A DNA stretch of 17,605 nucleotides, taken from Clostridiales bacterium (GTDB lineage Bacteria > Bacillota > Clostridia > Tissierellales > Sedimentibacteraceae). Of the stretch, positions 1 to 6,751 are shown piece after piece (position 1 is the first letter of the stretch; every line of letters begins with the position of its first letter). The notes beneath the pieces are model-generated. The model was not told the DNA's origin and did no database searches. It saw only the letters and a list, made by a program, of their open reading frames with translations. The stretch covers positions 1 through 17,605 of the forward strand of contig DNNJ01000367.1 in the NCBI GenBank assembly GCA_003487955.1, in the 5' to 3' direction. A program made the translations under genes and the position numbers.

Positions 1-1
1 T

Positions 2-223
2 GAGCTGACAAAGTATCAGAAAATAAATATCTCAAACGGTCCCGGAAAACTTTGCAATGCTTTAAAAATTACAATAAAACACAATGGAACGGATTTGACA
101 GGCAATGAAATCTATGTTGAAGATGACGGCTTTAGAGACTTTAAAACAGAAAGAAGCAAGCGTATCAATATTGACTATGCGGATGAAGCAAAAGATTTTT
201 TGTGGAGATATACAATTCATTAA
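2..223 (+). CDS. DNA-3-methyladenine glycosylase (AAG/Mpg family), 3' end only
   Basis: The open frame enters from the left edge and ends at TAA 221-223, giving 73 C-terminal residues. It contains the family's GPGKLCNAL motif near residues 13-21 and a tail with KRINIDYADEAKDFLWRYTI. This resembles the 'GPGKLckAl ... tpRIGi.yA.ea...pwRFyi' end of 3-methyladenine DNA glycosylases of the human AAG/B. subtilis Aag type. These enzymes excise alkylated purines in base excision repair. The usual full length is about 190-210 residues, so roughly the first two thirds lie outside the window. The usual tail Gly (RIG) is replaced by Asn here (RIN). No terminator follows the stop; the next promoter starts only 8 bases later. 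Confidence 0.8.
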   Translation, partial: ELTKYQKINISNGPGKLCNALKITIKHNGTDLTGNEIYVEDDGFRDFKTERSKRINIDYADEAKDFLWRYTIH

Positions 224-231
224 AAAATGAC

Positions 232-260
232 TTGACAAAATTACATATTATAAATATAAT
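232..260 (+). promoter_or_regulatory. Sigma-A-type promoter of the fabT-like gene
   Basis: A perfect TTGACA (232-237) is separated by 17 bases from a perfect TATAAT (255-260). Transcription would start near 266-268, about 22 bases upstream of the ATG at 290. The -10 box abuts a palindromic operator (260-272). Confidence 0.88.
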
Positions 261-272
261 TTGATTATCAAA
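260..272 (+). promoter_or_regulatory. FabT-type operator palindrome at the promoter start site
   Basis: The 13-base palindrome TTTGATTATCAAA starts in the last base of the -10 box and covers the predicted start site. From memory, it matches the core of the FabT site described in streptococci and lactococci (ANTTTGATTATCAAATT). The downstream gene encodes a FabT-like MarR regulator, so autorepression is the natural reading. Seen: the palindrome and its position. Inferred: its ligand. Confidence 0.78.
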
Positions 273-289
273 GTAATTGGGGTGGTTTA

Positions 290-742
290 ATGAGTAATCA
301 TGAAACGGTAAATGAAATACTTGTAAGGCTTTTCGCTAACATCTTGTATATCGAGGAAAGATGCCTGAGAATAGGAGAATTTAACGATTTAACCATAACA
401 GAAATGCATTTAATAGAAAATATAGGATTTTCAACTGAACGCACCATGTCTGATACTGCCAAGGCTGTAAAGGTTACTTCAGGTACATTAACAACTGCCA
501 TAGACAATCTTATTAAAAAGGGATATGTGGAAAGACGTCGCTCATCAGAAGACAGAAGAGTTGTAAAAATACGACTTACAGAAAAGGGTAAAGAAGCATT
601 CAAATTCCATGAAGATTTTCATAAGGATATGGTAATAAGCGCGTTACAGCAGTTAAACAGCCATGAAGAAGAAGTATTAATCAAAGTGCTTTCAAACATA
701 GAAGTATTTTTCAATGAAAAATACAAATATGCAGGATGGTAA
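290..742 (+). CDS. fabT: MarR-family regulator, FabT-like
   Basis: This is a 150-residue winged-helix repressor. The recognition helix lies around residues 60-78 (VKVTSGTLTTAIDNLIKKG) and the wing around 80-96 (ERRRSSEDRRVVKIRLT). The N-terminus (ILYIEERCLR, then LTITEMHLIENIG) and the 'FHKDMV' segment after residue 100 closely follow streptococcal FabT, which represses type II fatty acid synthesis genes when bound to acyl-ACP. A promoter with a FabT-type palindrome precedes it and supports autoregulation. The start ATG at 290 follows a GGGGTGG ribosome binding site. The next gene encodes a DegV/FakB-type fatty-acid-binding protein, a known partner theme of FabT regulons. Fab genes themselves are not in the window. 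A more general MarR role cannot be excluded. Confidence 0.8.
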   Translation: MSNHETVNEILVRLFANILYIEERCLRIGEFNDLTITEMHLIENIGFSTERTMSDTAKAVKVTSGTLTTAIDNLIKKGYVERRRSSEDRRVVKIRLTEKGKEAFKFHEDFHKDMVISALQQLNSHEEEVLIKVLSNIEVFFNEKYKYAGW

Positions 743-837
743 TAACTAGGACGTCTACACAGAATGATTAGCATAATATATTGTTTGCGGGAAATTGTTT
801 TCGAAGTCAAAATATTTGAATATGAAAAGAGGTTAAC

Positions 838-1680
838 ATGGGTATTAGAATTGTAATCGACAGCACTTCAGACGTAACAAATGAAATTATTGAAAAATAC
901 AATATCAAAATGGTTCCCTTAACTGTCAATTTTGAAAATGGATCATTTTTAGACAAAGTTGAATTAAATTCCAAAGAATTTTTTGAAAAACTTGAAGCTG
1001 CAGAAAAACTTCCTACTACAACATTAGTATCACCGGGAGCATTTGTTGAAGCATTCAGTGAAATATTAATGGATGGAGACCAGGTGTTGGGATTGTTTCT
1101 TGCTTCTGAATTTTCCGGTACATACGATTCAGCCCTCATGGCTAAGAATATGATTGGCAGTGATGATATTCACATTATTGATACAAGAAGTGTTTGCCTT
1201 GGGGCATTTGCGCTTATTTTGGAAGCAATTGAATTAGTACATCAAAATAAGACTATCGAAGAAATAGTTGAAGAATTAGAGAAGCTTAAGGAAAAAATAG
1301 TTGCGGTAGCTGCACTTGACACATTAAAGTATCTTGAAAAAGGTGGAAGACTTTCAAAGGGTCAAGCGGTAGTAGGCTCTATATTAAACGTTAAGCCGAT
1401 TATAACAATTAAAGATGGAAAAATTTCTGTAATTGAAAAAATAAGAGGCAAAAATAAAGCTGTTAAATGGTTTGATGAATGGATAGAAAAGAATAACTAT
1501 GATTTATCCGACAAAACAGTGCTCTTGTTCCACGGGAAAGCTTACGAGCAACTAAAGCTGTTAAGAGAAGTAATTGAAGATAAATACAAAATAAAAAATA
1601 TAATCGAGCAAGAAGTTGGAGCGGTTATAGGAACTCACTCAGGTCCGGGAGTATTAGGAATCGGATTTGTAAATAAATAA
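838..1680 (+). CDS. DegV family protein (FakB-like fatty-acid-binding protein)
   Basis: The 280-residue protein has the normal DegV length and fold markers: IVIDSTSDV at residues 5-13, TTLVSPGAF near 61-69, SGTYDSA near 93-99, DTRSVCLG near 115-122, a TLKYLEKGGRLSKG segment near 160-173, and the C-terminal HSGPGVLGIGF. DegV proteins bind a fatty acid in a buried pocket. FakB members present it to the FakA kinase, giving acyl-phosphate for phospholipid synthesis. It lies 95 bases after the fabT-like gene, with an AGAGG site 7 bases before the ATG. The TCAAA-ATA-TTTGA palindrome at 807-819 lies in its leader. A terminator follows 5 bases after the stop. fakA is not in the window, so the kinase partnership is inferred from the family. 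Confidence 0.88.
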   Translation: MGIRIVIDSTSDVTNEIIEKYNIKMVPLTVNFENGSFLDKVELNSKEFFEKLEAAEKLPTTTLVSPGAFVEAFSEILMDGDQVLGLFLASEFSGTYDSALMAKNMIGSDDIHIIDTRSVCLGAFALILEAIELVHQNKTIEEIVEELEKLKEKIVAVAALDTLKYLEKGGRLSKGQAVVGSILNVKPIITIKDGKISVIEKIRGKNKAVKWFDEWIEKNNYDLSDKTVLLFHGKAYEQLKLLREVIEDKYKIKNIIEQEVGAVIGTHSGPGVLGIGFVNK

Positions 1681-1684
1681 CAGT

Positions 1685-1712
1685 AAAAACCATGACAATC
1701 GTCATGGTTTTT
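1685..1712. terminator. Bidirectional intrinsic terminator between degV and clpE
   Basis: A perfect 12-base-pair stem (1685-1696 with 1701-1712) has a four-base loop. The outer bases are an A-run on the left and a T-run on the right, so it reads as a terminator on both strands. It sits in the convergent gap between degV and the minus-strand clpE gene. Confidence 0.88.
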
Positions 1713-1720
1713 AAATACGT

Positions 1721-1746
1721 GGATCCTTCACTGTGCTCAGGATGAC
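1721..1746. repeat. Small REP-like motif (GGATCCTTC...CTCAGGATGAC)
   Basis: ATCCT (1723-1727) and AGGAT (1739-1743) are inverted, and inside them on the minus strand lie GA/GA steps and a short GC/GT helix. This gives a hairpin with tandem sheared G-A pairs. The motif resembles the short GATCCTTCGCTTCGCTCAGGATGACA-type intergenic repeats that I recall from many Firmicute and metagenomic genomes. There is only one copy in this window, so repetitiveness cannot be shown here. Confidence 0.45.
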
Positions 1747-1757
1747 AAATGTCTTAA

Positions 1758-4076
1758 TTAAATTATAGTCAGTACTGTTTTTCCTTCATCATTTACATCA
1801 ACATTAACTGAAGAATTTTCCTTTAAAACACCTCTTAAATATGCCTCTGAAATCTCGTCTTCAACATATTTTTGAATTGCACGCCTCAAAGGTCTTGCTC
1901 CAAACTTTGTATTATAGCCCTTTTCAAGTATGTGCTCTTTCATTTTATCGGTAACCGTTAAAGTTATTTTCTTTTCTTCAGAATCCTTTTTAACCTCCTT
2001 AAGCATTAGCTCAACTATCTCGCTTAATTCTTCCTTGGTTAATTCGCTGAATACTATTATATCATCAATACGGTTCAAAAACTCAGGTCTGAATGCTTGC
2101 TTCAGGGCATCCTTTACCTTGGATTCCATTGCTTCGTATTCTTTGTTTCCAAACCCGATTCTGTTAGCCTTAATAGAAGTTCCTGCATTTGAAGTCATGA
2201 TTATTACTGTATTTTCAAAGTTGACAGTTCTTCCTTGATTGTCTGTAAGTCTTCCGTCTTCCAATATCTGCAGCAATATATTAAATACATCCTCATGGGC
2301 CTTTTCAATTTCATCCAATAAAATCACCGAATATGGTTTTCTTCTTACTTTCTCGGTTAAGAATCCTGCCTGGTCAAAACCGACATATCCGGGAGGTGCT
2401 CCTATAAGCTTTGATACTGTGTGTTTTTCCATATACTCAGACATATCAAGCCTTATCATTGCCTCTTCATTTTCAAACAGTTCAAAAGCCAAGGTTCTTG
2501 CAAGCTCAGTTTTTCCCACACCCGTAGGTCCTACAAATATAAATGAAGATGGTTTTTTCTTTTTCTTAAACCCTGAACGATTTCTTCTTATGGCTTTAGC
2601 AAGACTTGTAACAGCAGGATGTTGTCCCACAACTCTTCTGTGCAGTCTTTCCTCTAAATGTATTAATTTATCAGCTTCATCTTCGCTTATTTTCTGTACC
2701 GGAATTTTAGTCCAAGCTTCAATAACATATGCAATATCTTCTTCAGTCAATAGTATATTTTCATATTCCTTGGATAGCTCTTTTAATTTTGATTCAATTC
2801 TAATTTCAGTTACCTTAAGCTCTGCTGCTTTTTCATAATCATCATTTTCCGCAGCTTCTTCCTTTTCATCTCTGATTCTGTTAAGCTCTGACTTTAAAGC
2901 TTCTAACTCAACCAATCCTTTGTTTTTTAAATTTGCTCTTGAGCCCGCTTCATCTATAACATCAATTGCTTTATCAGGAAGGAAACGATCTGTAATATAT
3001 CTTTCAGACATTATAACTGCCTGTTTTACAATTTCATCGGTTATCTTCACATTGTGATATTGCTCATAATAATCTCTGATTCCTTTTATAATTTCGATGG
3101 AATCCTCTATGGAAGGTTCATCCACCATTACAGGCTGGAATCTTCTTTCAAGGGCAGTATCCTTTTCAATATGCTTTCTGTACTCATCCAATGTAGTGGC
3201 ACCTATAATTTGAACTTCACCTTTGGCAAGTGCAGGCTTAAGTATGTTGGCAGCATTCATGGCTCCCCCTTCAGCTTCTCCGGCACCTACAATATTATGA
3301 AGCTCATCAATTACAATTACAATATTGCCTGCTTTTTTGGCTTCATCGATAATTGCCTTCATTCTTGCTTCAAATTGCCCCCGAAACTGTGTACCTGCCA
3401 CAACCGCAGTTAAGTCAAGGAGGTATATTTCAGTGTTGAAAAGTTTTACGGGCACCTTTTTTTCAGCAATTCTTACTGCCAATCCTTCTGCTATGGCAGT
3501 CTTGCCTACACCCGGTTCACCAATTAAAACAGGATTGTTTTTAGAGCGTCTGTTTAATATTTGAACAACTCTGTCAATTTCTCTCTCTCTTCCTATTATT
3601 CTGTCTAATTCGCCAAAACGTGCCTGCTCTGTCAAATTTAATCCATAGGTATCAAGATATTTCAGTTTTCTTCGCTTTACTTTTTCCTTTATTTTAGGTC
3701 CTGTTCCGGAACTTGAACTTGTATAGTCAACATCCTGTTCATCCTCCGAAGGAATAAACTCACTGCTGTTTGAGCTTGTGTTTCCTGTGAAGGCATTATT
3801 CATTAAATTCATCAAGGAATTAATACCATCACTGTTTTCATTAGGCTCCTGAGATAATTTTTCTAAATCCATATCTCCTATAATTTCGGTCAGTTGGTTG
3901 TTTATATTCTCAAAGTCCTCAGGCTTCATGCCGCTTTGCCTCATTATCTGATCCATAGGTGCTATACCCTGTTTTTTAGCACAAGGAATGCACAAACCTG
4001 CAGTCTGCATTTTGCCTTCAATAATTTTATTTACATATATTACCGCCACATTTTTTTTACATATAGAGCACAACAT
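1758..4076 (-). CDS. clpE: ATP-dependent Clp protease ATP-binding subunit ClpE
   Basis: This is a 772-residue Hsp100 unfoldase that feeds substrates to ClpP. Four cysteines (C3, C6, C29, C32) form the N-terminal zinc finger typical of ClpE, and the paired Clp_N repeats of ClpC are absent. A Ser/Asn/acidic linker (about 95-130) precedes AAA+ domain 1: Walker A GEPGVGKT near 186-193, Walker B VIVIDE near 253-258. A UVR-like coiled segment (about 401-433) follows. Domain 2 has GPTGVGKT near 516-523 and VILLDE near 584-589, plus the ClpP-docking IGF loop at 640-642. The ATG at 4076 is chosen because GGGAG lies 9 bases upstream and the protein then begins MLCSIC, as in ClpE. An upstream in-frame ATG at 4103 has a poorly spaced site. 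No canonical CtsR double heptad is visible upstream. About 70 residues longer than B. subtilis ClpE, mostly in the N-terminal linker. Confidence 0.92.
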   Translation of the reverse strand: MLCSICKKNVAVIYVNKIIEGKMQTAGLCIPCAKKQGIAPMDQIMRQSGMKPEDFENINNQLTEIIGDMDLEKLSQEPNENSDGINSLMNLMNNAFTGNTSSNSSEFIPSEDEQDVDYTSSSSGTGPKIKEKVKRRKLKYLDTYGLNLTEQARFGELDRIIGREREIDRVVQILNRRSKNNPVLIGEPGVGKTAIAEGLAVRIAEKKVPVKLFNTEIYLLDLTAVVAGTQFRGQFEARMKAIIDEAKKAGNIVIVIDELHNIVGAGEAEGGAMNAANILKPALAKGEVQIIGATTLDEYRKHIEKDTALERRFQPVMVDEPSIEDSIEIIKGIRDYYEQYHNVKITDEIVKQAVIMSERYITDRFLPDKAIDVIDEAGSRANLKNKGLVELEALKSELNRIRDEKEEAAENDDYEKAAELKVTEIRIESKLKELSKEYENILLTEEDIAYVIEAWTKIPVQKISEDEADKLIHLEERLHRRVVGQHPAVTSLAKAIRRNRSGFKKKKKPSSFIFVGPTGVGKTELARTLAFELFENEEAMIRLDMSEYMEKHTVSKLIGAPPGYVGFDQAGFLTEKVRRKPYSVILLDEIEKAHEDVFNILLQILEDGRLTDNQGRTVNFENTVIIMTSNAGTSIKANRIGFGNKEYEAMESKVKDALKQAFRPEFLNRIDDIIVFSELTKEELSEIVELMLKEVKKDSEEKKITLTVTDKMKEHILEKGYNTKFGARPLRRAIQKYVEDEISEAYLRGVLKENSSVNVDVNDEGKTVLTII

Positions 4077-4098
4077 ATTCTTCAACTCCCTTTCTTTG

Positions 4099-4225
4099 GA
4101 CATTCCCTAATTGACAAAAGCCTATAGTTGGGGACATTCCTCTATTGACTTTACCCCAAAGACTATCTTTCAATTGAGGTGTGTCCCCTTTCCTATTTAG
4201 AGGTGTGTCCCTTTCCTATCTTAAG
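4099..4225. repeat. Cluster of REP-type inverted repeats upstream of clpE
   Basis: Two left-type units begin GGACATTCC (4099-4116 and 4132-4149) and share the following TA.TTGAC. Two right-type units begin GAGGTGTGTCCC (4176-4199 and 4200-4225) and share a TTTCCTAT tail. The inner pair (4130-4148 with 4170-4188) can form a hairpin of about 19 base pairs with a few mismatches. The same right-type unit with the same tail recurs at 17068-17091. Such GGGACA...TGTCCC palindromes behave as REP/MITE-like intergenic repeats. The cluster lies in the clpE leader or promoter region. Confidence 0.75.
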
Positions 4226-4374
4226 GTGACTCTATTCCGTTTATCTATTTAAACTATATAAGAAAATTTCTGGTTAATGATAATTTAAACGATTCTATTA
4301 AACGATTATAATATAATAATCTTAAAAATGCATTAAAAACTTGTAAAAATTTATAAATAAAACAATATATAGTC
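4226..4374. other. AT-rich divergent intergenic region with a 13-base tandem repeat
   Basis: No coding signal is visible between the REP cluster and the ddh promoter. It holds two adjacent copies of TTAAACGATT(C/A)TA (4285-4297 and 4298-4310), matching at 12 of 13 positions. The minus-strand clpE promoter must lie here or within the repeats, but I see no convincing -35/-10 pair with normal spacing. Confidence 0.5.
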
Positions 4375-4403
4375 TTGACATAAAATATTTAGAATAATAT
4401 ACT
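4375..4403 (+). promoter_or_regulatory. Sigma-A-type promoter of ddh
   Basis: A perfect TTGACA (4375-4380) and TATACT (4398-4403) are separated by 17 bases. Transcription would start near 4409-4411, giving a leader of about 75 bases. The leader contains the perfect inverted repeat ACTGTTA-ATAA-TAACAGT at 4417-4434, an operator candidate or a small hairpin. The same TTGACA-17-TATACT layout precedes the lysine riboswitch at 13547. Confidence 0.88.
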
Positions 4404-4484
4404 GTCAAAAAAATAGACTGTTAATAATAACAGTATCGCTGTTTTACCATGAGAAGGATGATATTTACTTGCAAGGAGGAAATT

Positions 4485-5474
4485 ATGAAGAAAATAAGAA
4501 TAGGAATTGTAGGGTACGGAAACATTGGCAGGGGACTGGAAATCGCAATAAAGGACAGCCCGGATACAGAATTGGCTGCTGTTTTTACAAGGAGACAGCC
4601 TGATGAGGTTAAAATTAAGAGTACCGGAGCTAAGGTAGTAAACATTTCTGAAGCCGAAAAATACAAAGATAGTATTGATGTAATGGTTTTGTGTTCAGGC
4701 TCTGCAAAAGACCTTCCCATTCATGGAGTGCAGTTTGCAAAAATGTTTAACACGGTTGATAGTTTTGATACCCATGCCAAAATCCCCGAATATTTAAAAA
4801 GCGTTAATGAAAGTGCTTTATCTTCAGGAAAGATAAGCATAATTTCAATTGGCTGGGATCCGGGATTGTTTTCAATCATAAGGATGGTTTCAGAGGCCAT
4901 ACTGCCAAACGGTGACAGCTATACGTTCTGGGGAAAAGGAGTCAGCCAAGGGCACTCTGATGCCATTAGAAAAGTAGATTCCGTAAAAAATGGTATTCAA
5001 TATACAATACCTATAGAAAGTGCAGTAGAATGTGTTAGGCGGGGAGAACATCCAAATTTAACCAATAGAGAAAAACATATCAGAGAATGTTTTGTGGTTT
5101 GTGAAGAATGTGCTGATAAAAACAAAATTGAATCAGAAATTAAAAATATGCCAAATTATTTTGCCGATTACGATACAAAAGTTAATTTTATAAGTGATGA
5201 AGAGCTGAAGGCCAACCATTCAAAAATGTCTCATGGAGGACTTGTAATAAGAAGCGGTGTAACAGGGGATGAAAAGCAAAACAATCATACAATAGAGTTT
5301 TCACTAAAATTAGAAAGCAATCCTGAGTTTACAAGCAGTGTGCTATTGGCATATGCAAGAGCAGCATATAAAATGAACATGGAGGGTATGAAGGGAGCTA
5401 AAACTATATTTGATGTGCCTATTTTCTATTTATCTCCAAGAAAAAGAGAGGACCTTATAAAAGACCTTCTATAA
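4485..5474 (+). CDS. ddh: meso-Diaminopimelate D-dehydrogenase
   Basis: The 329-residue enzyme converts L-tetrahydrodipicolinate, ammonia and NADPH to meso-diaminopimelate in one step. This bypasses the acylated intermediates of lysine and peptidoglycan precursor synthesis. It shows the Rossmann motif GIVGYGNIGRG (7-17), SFDTH (93-97), GWDPG (123-127), FWG.G.SQGHSDA (148-160) and VNFI further on, all in the order seen in Corynebacterium glutamicum Ddh. Length is typical of the family (about 320-330). The ATG at 4485 is chosen because AAGGAGGA lies just upstream and MKKIRIGIVGYG is the expected N-terminus. An in-frame ATG at 4449 has no good site. It has its own promoter and terminator, so it is transcribed apart from the dapA-dapB operon. 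Confidence 0.95.
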   Translation: MKKIRIGIVGYGNIGRGLEIAIKDSPDTELAAVFTRRQPDEVKIKSTGAKVVNISEAEKYKDSIDVMVLCSGSAKDLPIHGVQFAKMFNTVDSFDTHAKIPEYLKSVNESALSSGKISIISIGWDPGLFSIIRMVSEAILPNGDSYTFWGKGVSQGHSDAIRKVDSVKNGIQYTIPIESAVECVRRGEHPNLTNREKHIRECFVVCEECADKNKIESEIKNMPNYFADYDTKVNFISDEELKANHSKMSHGGLVIRSGVTGDEKQNNHTIEFSLKLESNPEFTSSVLLAYARAAYKMNMEGMKGAKTIFDVPIFYLSPRKREDLIKDLL

Positions 5475-5512
5475 TAATTAAAAACAGATCATTTATTGGC
5501 AAATTTAGATAA

Positions 5513-5526
5513 ATTTTGTACAAAAT
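5513..5526. promoter_or_regulatory. Perfect palindrome ATTTTGTACAAAAT, possible operator
   Basis: A 14-base perfect palindrome lies between ddh and the dehydrogenase cluster and overlaps the left arm of the ddh terminator by three bases. Its TTGTACA core also occurs in both arms of the inverted repeat in front of the FCD-regulator gene (9509-9559). This makes it a candidate second site for that regulator. It lies about 80 bases upstream of the only -10-like box seen for the cluster. Confidence 0.35.
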
Positions 5527-5573
5527 CCCTAAGGCTGCTCATCATTTGATGAGCAGCCTTAGGGATTATTTTT
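5524..5573 (+). terminator. Strong intrinsic terminator after ddh
   Basis: A perfect 21-base inverted repeat (5524-5544 with 5547-5567) with a GC-rich middle (CTAAGGCTGCTC) is followed by ATTTTTGG. It begins 50 bases after the ddh stop and isolates ddh from the next cluster. Confidence 0.93.
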
Positions 5574-5634
5574 GGATTAAAACACTTTATGCTTAATATA
5601 ATGTAATATAAAAAACCATTACATGAAAATGGTT
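5572..5634 (+). promoter_or_regulatory. Putative promoter and leader of the dehydrogenase cluster
   Basis: TATAAT at 5597-5602 is a perfect -10 box. The best -35 is the weak TTGGAT at 5572-5577 with a 19-base spacer, so the promoter may need an activator. The leader contains a seven-base-pair hairpin (AACCATT 5614-5620 with AATGGTT 5628-5634) before the aspartokinase gene at 5672. Confidence 0.4.
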
Positions 5635-5671
5635 GGAACGGAATTAATTTAGGAATTTTAAGGCGGTTAAC

Positions 5672-6751
5672 ATGGGTATAGTTGTTGTTAAATTTGGCGG
5701 AACATCCGTTGCAACTGAAGAAGCACGCAAAGAGGCCATATCCCATATAAAATCTTTGATTGCAGCAGGAAAAAATATAATCGTTGTTGTTTCTGCCATG
5801 GGTCGTAAAGGTTCGCCATATGCTACGGATACTTTGATATCTCTGCTTAGAACAGGCAGCAATCTGTCTACATTGGACTTGTTAATGAGCTGCGGTGAAG
5901 TGATATCTGCTTGCGTGTTTGCAGATAATCTTATGCAGCAAGGAATTGATGCTGTTGCATTGACTTCAGCACAAGCGGGTATTGTTACCAATGGAGTTTT
6001 TGGAAGTGCAGATATATTTGATATTGATACAACTCTTTTAAAAAAGGAGCTATATGAAGGAAAAGTTGTGGTTGTACCCGGTTTTCAGGGAGTGAGTGTT
6101 CGAAATGAAATAACAACATTAGGGCGGGGCGGGAGTGATACTTCTGCTGTTGTTATAGGCAGGTTTATGAACGCAGAGTCTGTACACATATTTACAGATG
6201 TTCCCGGAATAGCAATTGTAGACCCTAAAATTGTTCCCAAAGCAAAATTTATGGAATATGTAGATATGCATCATATATATGAGCTTTCTCGCTGGGGTGC
6301 AGGGATTATCCATCCACGTGCTGTTAAAGAAGCAAAGAAATGTAATCTTGATTTATATGTTCGTTCTACATTTGATAAAGGATTAGGTACAAAAATTGTA
6401 AAAGATATGAAAACAACAGGTCCTGTGGGAATTGGAATTATAAAAGGATGCAATTTGTTTGAGGCAGATGAAACAGATAATTTAATAATTGGTAAAGAGG
6501 AAAAAAGGGCAGTCCGCAAAACGCCTGATGATAAATATTCGCTTATAACAGTAGTGTTTGGCGGATATAGTGAAGATTATATAAGAGAAACCATTGATAC
6601 ATTACCGATTAAGACAATGCCGTTTTTTAATCAAGAATCTGCTCATATATTTGTTGAAACAAATCGGGTTGAATTATTAGCTAACGAATTATACCGTAAA
6701 TTGTTTGAAAAGGTTATCACTCTTAAGAGTAACAAGCCGGAGGAAATATAA
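5672..6751 (+). CDS. Aspartokinase-family protein, DapG-like with shortened C-terminal region
   Basis: The 359-residue protein belongs to the amino acid kinase superfamily. It has KFGGTS (7-12), SAMGRKGSPYATDTL (41-55), LMSCGE (71-76), ALTSAQAG (96-103), a VVPGFQG strand (134-140), TTLGRGGSDTSA (148-159) and GAGIIHPRAVKEA (209-221). The catalytic half is closest to B. subtilis DapG (aspartokinase I). The normal TDVDG.yTADPR loop is altered to TDVPGIAIVDPKI (175-187). After residue 250 only about 110 residues remain, enough for one recognisable ACT-like unit (SLITVVFGG...HIFVE) rather than a regular pair. Inference: feedback control is altered, or the substrate differs from aspartate. The GTTAACATGGG start context follows a GGCGG site. 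Its stop overlaps the next gene's ATG, indicating translational coupling with the FAD dehydrogenase. Confidence 0.8.
   Translation: MGIVVVKFGGTSVATEEARKEAISHIKSLIAAGKNIIVVVSAMGRKGSPYATDTLISLLRTGSNLSTLDLLMSCGEVISACVFADNLMQQGIDAVALTSAQAGIVTNGVFGSADIFDIDTTLLKKELYEGKVVVVPGFQGVSVRNEITTLGRGGSDTSAVVIGRFMNAESVHIFTDVPGIAIVDPKIVPKAKFMEYVDMHHIYELSRWGAGIIHPRAVKEAKKCNLDLYVRSTFDKGLGTKIVKDMKTTGPVGIGIIKGCNLFEADETDNLIIGKEEKRAVRKTPDDKYSLITVVFGGYSEDYIRETIDTLPIKTMPFFNQESAHIFVETNRVELLANELYRKLFEKVITLKSNKPEEI

Noticed and set aside
2239..2838. Long plus-strand open frames within clpE (for example 2239-2838)
   Set aside because: They are antisense to the conserved ClpE coding frame, have no ribosome binding sites and show no family motifs.
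4077..4103. Longer ClpE start at 4103 (MSKEREL...)
   Set aside because: Its AGGGA site is only one base from the ATG, whereas the ATG at 4076 has GGGAG at nine bases and gives the MLCSIC zinc-finger start typical of ClpE.
4100..4320. CtsR operator upstream of clpE
   Set aside because: GTCAA fragments occur, but no GGTCAAA-N3-GGTCAAA double heptad is present on either strand.
4449..4484. Upstream in-frame ATG for ddh at 4449
   Set aside because: No ribosome binding site, and the extra 12 residues precede the conserved MKKIRIGIVGYG start that follows a strong AAGGAGGA.
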